Below are positions 56,086 through 64,000 of a stretch of 64,000 nt of DNA, one piece after another; positions within the stretch are counted from its first letter, which is position 1, and each line of letters starts with the position of its first letter. The stretch comes from Tipula vernalis (lineage: Eukaryota > Arthropoda > Insecta > Diptera > Tipulidae). The position numbers and the translations under genes were made by a program. The stretch covers positions 24,799,409 to 24,863,408 of the forward strand of contig OY282558.1 of NCBI GenBank assembly GCA_958295665.1, read 5' to 3'. Under the pieces are notes generated by a model. It made no database searches and was not told the origin of the DNA. It worked only from the letters and a program-made list of their open reading frames with translations.

Positions 56086-56089
56086 TGGA

Positions 56090-57329
56090 AAAACGTTTAA
56101 TTGGTTGTCTACTTCATCATCGTCATCGTCGGAGTTTGCTTATGTGGATGAAAAATTGGCACCAATGATTGTTGATCTGTGAAAAGTTCGAAATGCCTAC
56201 CATAGAGGTATTGGTTAAATTTTGTACAGCCGAAAGCAATTGACAAAGCTTCCTTTTCAAGGAAGCTTTGTCAATTGTTTTCGGCTGGATGTTTTGATCC
56301 ATCAGAATATCGGTGCGAAAGCACTGCACCAATTCCATAACTCGAAGCATCTGTTGCCAGCAACACCGGGTAGTCATCTCAAAAGTGAACTAACTTAGCC
56401 GCATCTATTATTTGACTCTCTATTGCTTTAAAAGCTTCTTCTTGAGCTCGACCCCATTCGAAAGGAACGCCTTTCCGCCTCAATTTATTCAACGGCGCTG
56501 AAATCTGTGAAAAATTCATAACAAATTTGCTATAATAGTTGCATTTACCCATAAACGCTTCCAATTGTTTGACATCGCGCGGTTGTGGTAAATCTTGAAT
56601 TGCACTCAATCAAGAATCGGCTGGACGGATCCCTGCGGCATCAATTATGTGTCCAAGGTATTCGACTTCTGATTGGAAAAATTTACTTTTGTTTAAATTG
56701 CACCTTAGGTTGAACTTATGTAATCGTTGAAAAAGAGATTCTAGATTACGTAGATGATGCTCTTCATTTGTGCCCGTGACGATGATGTCATCTAGATAAC
56801 TACCGCAATGTGTGAATCCCGCAATCACTTGTTCTATGAGACGCTGGAATATAGCAGGTGGTAAGCGCTGGTACTAAAATAGTCCGAAGCGGGTCGTAAT
56901 CACCATCAATTGCTTCGATTCCTCATCCAGCTCTATTTGGAAATATGCGTCCGACAGGTCGATCTTCAAAAAATGTTTCCCATTCTGTAATTTATGGAAT
57001 AAATCTTCGGCTCTTGGAATAGGAAATCGCTCTGCTTCTATTTGTGGATTTACGGTTGCTTTGAAGTCCCCACAGATGCGTATTGACCCATTGGCTTTTG
57101 TAGTAACTACTATCGGTGTCGCCAATCGGCTAAATTGTACTGGCCTATGATGACTTCCTGAGATTGAAAGTCTTTCGATCTCGTTCTTTACTTCTGCAAG
57201 TTGAGCAAATGCAATCGGGCGTGGTTTAAAAATCTTAGGCGACGCGTTCGTATATAGTTGTAAATGCGTTTGGAAACCTACACAGCAACCTAGCGTGTTC
57301 TGAAAAATAGGCTCAACTTTTTTGCACAT
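56090..57329 (-). pseudogene. Gypsy reverse transcriptase and RNase H
   Basis: RT: RLATPIVVTTKANGSIRICG, RFPIPRAEDLFHKL, FLKIDLSDAYFQIELDE (first catalytic Asp) in 57329-56874; after a break, SYLDDIIVTGTNEEHH (YLDD) and EVEYLGHIIDAAGI in 56828-56610; connection domain FMGKCNYYSKFVMNF in 56609-56379. RNase H is badly broken: a YGIGAVL-like block near 56340, then the inverted duplication at 56227-56287, then AFGCTKFNQYLYGRHFELFT in another frame. An expected stretch around the RT PFG motif (about 56830-56875) is missing or shifted. Confidence 0.85.
56227..56287. repeat. 61-bp near-perfect palindrome inside gypsy RNase H
   Basis: Two 29-bp arms (CAGCCGAAAGCAATTGACAA... and its inverse) with one mismatch around a 3-bp TTC centre. 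It interrupts the conserved RNase H block and replaces normal coding sequence, so it looks like a template-switch or inverted duplication rather than part of the element. Confidence 0.9.
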
Positions 57330-57727
57330 CTTTTGAATAAGAGCTTGATTATTGCGTCAAACCATTCCATTCCTAAAATGTTTGATCCATCCTGACTATT
57401 TGTAACCAGGAGCGATAACATGTATTTATTACCGTCGTATTCGACATTTACGCCAAGAATACCTTTAAACGGCACGTATGTATTTCCATATGCTCGTAAA
57501 CGCTGCTTTGATAAGCGCACTGGTGGTTCTGATAGCTGCTTGTACCCTTTTAGACCAACCATTGAACACGTTGCACCAGTATCCACTTGAAAGTCTAACT
57601 GTTTGCCGTTTACGCAAACCTTAATTAAGAGTTTCCTCCCTTTCCGTAAAATAGAATCCGAAAATTCCAAAATCTCATTAGAACTCGACACTTCATTGGA
57701 TACCACACAATCGGGTGATTCTGACAA
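57290..57727 (-). pseudogene. Gypsy protease
   Basis: CVNGKQLDFQVDTGATCSMV holds the retropepsin DTGAT active site; ILGVNVEYDGNKYML and SNILGMEWFDA supply the flap-side and the second ILG hairpin. The frame overlaps the next (RT) frame by 40 bp, in a different register, suggesting a frameshift at the junction. Confidence 0.85.
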
Positions 57728-57781
57728 TTGCAGAGTTTGGATGCTATTAAATTCGAACGATGTATAGACATTTTTAACATC

Positions 57782-58503
57782 TTACCTACCATTATAGCGC
57801 GAAGTCGATTTATTTCGCTGTTGATCGCCTCGTGTTTTGGAATTACATATTGCTGCTAAGTGACTGATCTTTCCGCAATTATTGCACTTTGCCGAAAAGA
57901 ATCGACAATCACTTCGTTGATGTTGGCTAAAACATCCTGGACATGATTTATTCGTCTTTGAATTGAACCGGTTTGTTCGCTGTCCACGATTTCGACTTCT
58001 TGAACGGCCTCGATTATGATAACTGGATTTCTCAACGGTGTTTACCATATTTGAATGTAGGTCGTGTTTTATTTCTTTGATCACATTAATTGATTTTTGT
58101 GTGGATTCATATGTTTCCGCAAGGACTAAAATTTTGGCTAAGATGTGATCTTCTAATTAAAATGCAGCTGTGCGAACCGAGTCGTGAGGCGTTTGAAGAA
58201 TAATCATATCACGAATCTCATTATCGACGAAAGATTGCTTTTCGCGCATCTGTAATCGCAATTTTGCGCAGCACCCCGTAAATCAGCTATCCACGACGCG
58301 TCAGATTGATTTGGTTTCATCACTACTTGCCAAAATTTGAACCGTGAAGCAAGCACATGTGTTTTGTCCTTGTAGTTGTTTTTTAATTTATCCACAAGGT
58401 CATCGAACGATTTTTCCTCAAGCTTTTGACACTTGTACCAATCCACGACACCAATGCTGTTGTAACTGCATAACATAACTGTCGAATGTTTCTTTACGTT
58501 CAT
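57782..58503 (-). pseudogene. Gypsy gag with zinc knuckles
   Basis: 58503-58204 gives a capsid-like stretch (QKLEEKSFDDLVDKLKNNYK, SRFKFWQVVMKPNQSDASW); 58084-57782 ends with CPGCFSQHQRSDC and CNNCGKISHLAAIC, two zinc knuckles of which the second is the canonical CX2CX4HX4C. The two frames are separated by about 120 bp containing a shift. Upstream (58500-58545) no intact gag start was seen. Confidence 0.75.
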
Positions 58504-58544
58504 CGAAACTACGAAACTGTGGCACTGCTTACGGTTTGTGTTAT

Positions 58545-58798
58545 ATCAATGGTATTTGTGTTGTATAAATAATATTAATGATGAAGGTGAGTTTATACAA
58601 GGCACGGATTGGTTTTAGCTTTCTCACTTGACAGGCGACGATGGCAAATTTTGGAAAAGGAAGATTTAATGTTTTTTTAATTAAATAAATAGCGATTTTT
58701 AGTTATTAATATTTCCACACCAAGAAATAAATGGCGCCACTTTGACTGAGACAGCTAAAACCAATGCTAGCCCGAAATTGATTGTAGATGATTCTACA
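58545..58798 (-). repeat. 5' LTR of minus-strand gypsy (MITE-interrupted)
   Basis: Outer part TGTAGAATCATCTACAATC...TTTCGG and inner part TATAAACTCACCTTCATCAT...CAAATACCATTG match the 3' LTR closely, but the two parts are separated by a 173-bp insertion. The portion of the 3' LTR beyond ATACCATTG is missing here, so this LTR is also truncated on its inner side. Confidence 0.7.
58599..58771. mobile_element. 173-bp MITE inside the gypsy LTR
   Basis: GATTGGTTTTAGCTTTCTCA near the left end mirrors ATTGGTTTTAGCTGTCTCAG read from the right. The 3' LTR at 54741-54751 (TTTATACCGAAATTG) is the unoccupied site, which fixes the insertion. The interior has no coding sequence. Confidence 0.8.
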
Positions 58799-61700
58799 GT
58801 TACCACCTTTAGAGTTCGAACAATAAGCCAGATTTCTTAAGATGTTCTATTTGGGGCTAAGAAATTTATAATAGATTTGACATTCGCTATTGATCAATAT
58901 TTGAATATGCTAAATCACCTTAGATGTTGTGTCCGGAAATAAAACTAAGAACCAAATATAAATCATTGTCTAAGAGAACAACTTCAAAATTTTTTAAATT
59001 ATTTAAAAAGGCAGACACAAATCAACCTTAGAAATTATTCGAAAACTTAAAAATTACCAAATTTGGGACCAACATTACTGAATATAGAAATCATAATTTT
59101 TAATTTTGAAATTTAGAAAGTTTTGGTTTTAAAAATATTTAAATTTTGGGAACTAAAACTGACAAATTTCTATATTACATTAAAATGTGGCGATTTACCA
59201 GTTTCAAATTTGAAAATTAGGAAGTTGATGTATAAAAAAAACGTTAATAATTTTAAAAAGATGATTTAGAATTTAGGAACGACGAAATTAAGACGTTTAG
59301 AATACAGACGAATAAGCTACAGTAAACATTACTTTTCTCATTGTAATGTTGTTCCAGATTTTTACATTTTTCGACGAATTAGATTACCTCCCCGCTTCTC
59401 AAATCACAAATGTATACGTCAACAATTTATTCTCAACCATATTTATCACAGGTTTCGGACAGTGTTTCATAGTTTCTAAATTTAAAAAAATCACAAAAAA
59501 GAAATTTTGAAATTCTGCAATTTTTTGAGTTTATGATAAAGTTTTTGATCTTCTCCCCTTCTACACAAAAGTTGACACTCCATCCCATTGAAACACACCA
59601 TAATTAAAGATATACGGATTTAATGACCCGTTGCTAGCTTCAATTAAATCGCACTTATCTTCCATTAATTTCAATTTCCTATTAAAAAAAAAAAAAAAAA
59701 CGAAACCACATCACGCAAATCGCACGTGCTTTCAATTCTCGTTAACTACATTCAAATATCTCAAGCAGATAAGAGTGCACAGCAGGAAAAAAATATTTCC
59801 GGTACATTCCAATTCCGAAACGTTTTTAACGTTAACAACAAAAAATAAACCATCATCGCTCATATTCATGATCAATAATTCAAGAAAGATAATTTAGACG
59901 TAGAAATTAAAAGTAAGGCGACATAAAAAATAATTCCGAGTAACAAAATTCCGTTTTAGTACATTAGGCAGAATCACCATAGTATTATAGCATTTCCAAA
60001 CAAAAAAAAAAAAATTTCTTGTTGTTTTCTTTTTTATTCCAACTGAGATTTCCACTTAACTTAAAATTCCATTCCAAGAATAAATAAATAAATATGTATT
60101 AGAGAAAATATATTATTTCCCGTTATTATTTTCATCTTATTTTTTTCATCTTCTTCTTCTTCGTATTTATTCACCCGTTTTTTTTTTGTTTTGCTTTTAT
60201 TTCTTCAATTAAATATCCCAAGACAATTTAACTAACCTGAAAAAAGTCGAACATCAATAAAAAGAAAATGTTGAAATGTTTTCGCGATTCGTAAAACGAA
60301 TACAACAAAACAACTCTCTCCTAAATCTGGTTTTTTAAAATTTAGACACAGGGACAAAAAAAAAAGAAGCCGGAAAATCCTGCCGAAATGCTTATATCGA
60401 ACGAATGTAAGGTAAAATATTAAAAAGTAAAATTTGGACGGGAAAACGCAAAAATCTTGGAAATTTGCTAAATTATTATTATGGTTGTCATTATCGAGGT
60501 TTTTTTGTTGTGATAAATTAAAAATTGGGGGATGCTGTGCCGAGTGCCGATATCGCTTAATACGGAAGTAAACGAAACATGACGAGGAAAGAACGGTGAA
60601 AAACAAACAGAAAAAATCCAAAATAAAAATTGAATGCGTCATTAATGCCTACATAGTATAATAGGTTTCCGTACATACGCACGAAGTAAGAGGATAGAAT
60701 ATAGAAAGTGTACCAGGGAAGGGTTCGAAATTTTTTTATTTTATTCATACATAATTTATATCTAGGTATAGAAAAATACCCAGCACGAAAAAGGGAAAAT
60801 AGTTATATCGGAAAATTAGTTTCTGTATGTACATAGAATTAATTTGTATGGTATATCGTGTATACCCAGACCCGTTATAAACTTATATATTTTTGTATTC
60901 GGGTTTCATTAATGTAGAAATTATAACGAACCGAAAACATTAAAAAGGAAATTAAATGGAAATTTTTTTCACAAAATTATGGAAAATAAAATTAAATGTT
61001 TTAATTTAAAATTAATTGATTATGGTATATACTATATAGTTTTAATTAATGTAATATTTTGCGTGTGCTGTATACTACATACAAACACAAACCCAATGTT
61101 AGTTTTGCTTCCGTAATTATAAAGGCTTTTCTATGTAATTTTACTGGTTTATTTATGTTTTTTATTTAAGCTAAAGGTTTATGTGGAAAGAGTGTTAATC
61201 AATATGTGATTATGAAGTGCTAAACTAGATGGGGCATAACATTAAAGGTTTGTAACCAAAATTAGTTTAAGTATTTGTTTAGGTAACAAGTCACGAAACT
61301 TAATTTATTCGTAGGTATATGATTTATCTACTTGCCCTTACATTTAAAATAAAATTTGCAGCATCATTGCAGAAAACATAACTGGCCTAACTATAATTTT
61401 TGAACTTTCAAACAGAATCGTAGACATTAAAAATACTTACTATTCTAATGTGCTTTGTAACCCAGCGATTAGTTTACTTGGCTAGGTCGCTTGAGTTAGT
61501 CATTTGATGCTTTATAACTTTTTTTTATTTCAAATGTTCCAGGCCATCCCTTTGACATTGTAAATAGCACAAACCGGTTTTTAAGTCAATTGGGTTTTAG
61601 AACTAGGTCTACTAAAAAAATCCGCTAAGCACCATTTTTGCGGTGTTTTAGCTTAAATTATAAAACTAATTTTAAGCTACATATATCCATATTAGGTCAA

Positions 61701-61978
61701 ATTTCACAATAAACAAAGAAATGGTAACCTATAATTATTGACAAACATTTGGTAAATCGGGTAAACGTTTAATCGCTAACCTAGCTTCAAAATTTAAATT
61801 TCATTACTTAAAAATTCGGTTTGCCGCTTAACGTATTCTTGCTGGTAAATTTGTGTTTATAATTTTGTATAAGAGTTCTAAACTTTTTATTTGTATGATT
61901 CTATTCTATGTGGTAGCAAACGATCAACTTTTCTAAGCGAAAAATACAAATCAGATTTCAAACATTAGGTTATTCCGG
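58799..61978. other. AT-rich region without recognised genes
   Basis: Only low-complexity sequence, A and T runs (for example 59683-59700) and short open frames with no features. Confidence 0.4.
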
Positions 61979-62054
61979 AATAAGCCAGATAGATAAATAT
62001 TTATGAAGATGTGATTGTTCACCTCCTCGTAAATATTTATCTATCTGGCTATTT
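61979..62054. repeat. 76-nt hairpin with a 25-bp stem
   Basis: AATAAGCCAGATAGATAAAT (to 62003) pairs with 62030-62054 with one mismatch around a 26-nt loop. Size is compatible with a pre-miRNA or with a tiny fold-back element. I do not recognise a known miRNA seed. Confidence 0.75.
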
Positions 62055-63801
62055 AATAAAATATGTTATGCATAGAATCAGAGCCTTCTAGAGTATAGAG
62101 CCATAATCTTAATGACGTATTTTTTAGAATCTTTTTTAGTGGTATAACTTTTCACTGATTTCCATAGGAATCCATAGTAAAAATGGTAATTTTTAGCTTC
62201 AAATTTTTGAATTAAAAGAGCAAAAATATTATAAAATGTTTATATAAAAGTTTTCTACATATCTTTAAGAACAATATACAAGAAGGCCATATTGGTATTA
62301 AGTAAATATTAATTGCAGAAATATTAAAATTAAATTATTTCTAAAATATATTTTTTCGAACTTTCATTTTGAAAAATACATCAAAGTTGGCTCTGACAAA
62401 TTAAAATAATACTTGCCAAATTTATCTTTAGTTTAACTAGTGTACGTAAGATGTCTAAAATGATTACAGAAAAATACGAAAACAATTATTTAATCGCAAA
62501 ATTATCACACGTTTCTATATTTTGTGAATTTGTTTTGCTTTTCCTACAATTTTTGAACTTGAAATTTCCCCAGTTGGTAATTTTTGGTACGATTTTTCCA
62601 AATTTTTACGGCCATCACTGCCATCTATGTAATGTATATTGACTTAATAATCAAACGAATCGTAGTAAGCTTTTATTTCAATTTGACCAGAATGCTGTTG
62701 TAATTAATTTTTTTTTAATATTTTGGTTTAAATAAATCAATTATTACAAGAAAATGAAAACGATTTACTTAAACGATATTCATATGTGTTGGAATTCAAA
62801 CATTTATGAAAGTATTTCAGAAATCATAATTAACAATTTGTAACGTTTTCATTTAAAAATTTGTCTTAGGGATAAAAGTGATTTCCCATGTGTTTTGTGT
62901 GTTTTACTATGAAAAGTTTCGTTTTTTCCTCGTTTCTAATTCCCTTATAAAAGCTCAGATTTTTTGATTATGGCTCTATAAAATACAGGGTGCTCTGATA
63001 GAATTCTTTAATATTGTCAACACATGTGGTAGATCAGGACCGTGCTGTAACATTTCGGGCCCGGAAACACAAAACAAAAAAGCTTTAAAAGCTTGAAATT
63101 TTAAAAATCCGTATTCTAGTTTTGACATACACTGTAATTAATGTTGTTTTTCAGTTACAATAAAGAGTAGCAGAAGAAGAAAAAACGAGTGGAAAGTGGT
63201 CATGTTTTATGTTAATATAGAATAGTTTCTACTACATCAAATTCAACAGAGCAGCTTTAGAGTAGAGTAATGGCTAACTGGAAAACGACATTAGTAATTT
63301 CCAACAACAATACCTAAGTATCTTGCCTATAAGCTTTGTTTTAATTAAACGGCAATATTTACCATTTATATAGTTAAATGTGACCACCGCCGCCCAAAAT
63401 TTGCTGTTCTTTGCAGAATCGTGTTCAATAAATTCGGTAAATGTAAGAGTATTAAAAGGCAAGTTTACAATTATGTTTTGGGTTCCTAGAAAAAATCTAA
63501 CCGGCGACTTTTTGAAATTTCAACTTATTTGAATTCAGAGAGCATTTGGGAAGATCGCTTTTTCGCGTCTTTCATAGTGTGTACGTAAATTTCATCAAAA
63601 ATAGGAACTATAAAACATGAACAATAAATTAGATTACATTAGAAACAAGAATATTTAATTCAATATTCAATAAATGCCAGTCAAATTAAATAACAAATTG
63701 TTGTTAAACAATATTTCTTGTTATTTTATTGGTAAATTTAAAAATAGTGGTTTAATCAATTGATTGATCCCTCAATTTAAATTTTAATAAGAATAACTCA
63801 C
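62055..63801. other. AT-rich, no gene seen
   Basis: No supported genes; short frames at 62451-62642 and 63274-63462 have no features. Confidence 0.4.
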
Positions 63802-63851
63802 TCTGATAACTGGGACATCTGGGTGTCTTTGGACGGAGCTGCGGTTGATTT
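63802..63851 (-). other. Candidate 50-nt internal exon
   Basis: On the minus strand a T-rich stretch ending TTTTTAG precedes, and GTGAGT follows, a 50-nt segment that is markedly richer in G+C than its surroundings and has an open frame (KSTAAPSKDTQMSQLS). No family recognised, and no partner exon found, so it is only a candidate. 63852-64000 shows nothing. Confidence 0.3.
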
Positions 63852-64000
63852 CTAAAAATAAAAATAGAAAATAATAATTAATAAAATTTAAAATCATTTC
63901 CAATTTACTACGACCTTCTTCGAATATTTTGAGACAGGCAATCTATGTAAAAGTATTCACAGTGGACGAATCGTTAGCACATGAATTTGAAACTATTCGA

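Larger units (their letters stand above)
54536..58798 (-). mobile_element. Ty3/gypsy retrotransposon, minus strand
   Basis: Gag, protease, RT, RNase H and integrase occur in gypsy order, flanked by partial LTRs that share TGTAGAATCAT(C/G)TACAATC and the CACCTTCATCATTAATAT block. The integrase and RT motifs resemble the lineage often annotated as K02A2.6-like. Multiple frameshifts and stops. The 5' LTR is disrupted by a MITE and appears shortened. No target duplication is visible. Confidence 0.9.

Noticed and set aside
1..64000. tRNA and rRNA genes
   Set aside because: I looked for B-box-like GGTTCGA.TCC strings and conserved rRNA blocks; those seen lie in coding or repeat sequence without a foldable cloverleaf.

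Overview
This is a very AT-rich eukaryotic window, almost certainly from an insect and possibly a fly or midge. The inference rests on two host genes of animal type with insect-like residues (a USP8/UBPY deubiquitinase and five consecutive neuroligin exons), on spliceosomal introns, and on an arthropod-type repertoire of transposable elements (Ty3/gypsy, BEL/Pao, CR1/Jockey-like LINE, pogo/Tigger, mariner, PIF/Harbinger, many MITEs). I cannot name the species. There are no bacterial features, CRISPR arrays, rRNA genes or recognisable tRNA genes.

Layout. 1-8.1 kb is a nest of decayed elements: two antisense copies of a LINE-endonuclease-bearing repeat (254-1545 and 6147-8118), one split by a MITE, the other by a PIF/Harbinger remnant that itself holds a MITE; between them lie another MITE, a fold-back and a decayed pogo/Tigger transposase. 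8.4-11.0 kb is the single-exon USP8 gene (minus strand). 12.25-16.43 kb is a broken Ty3/gypsy element with its 3' LTR. 17.0-17.5 kb is a cluster of nested palindromes. 18.6-23.3 kb is a dead BEL/Pao element that still carries part of a fusion-protein-like env gene. 23.4-26.2 kb holds a MITE and a composite repeat: two copies of a ~0.5-0.7 kb unit flanking six 159-bp tandem repeats. 29.6-36.0 kb is non-coding sequence with two large inverted repeats and a mariner remnant; the inverted repeat at 35.3-36.0 kb has arms that differ at only about four positions in 221.

37.8-40.5 kb holds five plus-strand neuroligin exons. Neither the 5' exons nor the transmembrane/cytoplasmic exons could be found in the window, so the introns on both sides are probably long and much of the sequence after 40.5 kb may be intronic. 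41.6-49.2 kb may be one large terminal-inverted-repeat element made of low-complexity AT-rich sequence, interrupted by a nearly intact LINE (42.8-47.0 kb, minus strand) whose ORF1 has a PHD-like finger. 54.5-58.8 kb is a second Ty3/gypsy element on the minus strand, with a MITE inside its 5' LTR. The rest, including 58.8-64 kb, is AT-rich sequence without recognisable genes, apart from a perfect-looking 25-bp stem hairpin near 62.0 kb and a possible 50-nt minus-strand exon at 63.8 kb.

The host genes do not form a functional unit with each other. The main story is layered transposon insertion and decay. I did not find convincing evidence of an undescribed multi-gene system; the observations most worth following are the near-identical inverted repeat (a possible hairpin-RNA source), the 7.6-kb candidate TIR element, the repeated LINE-endonuclease unit with shared breakpoints, and the tandem-repeat composite. 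All translations outside simple open frames were done by eye, so break positions are approximate.
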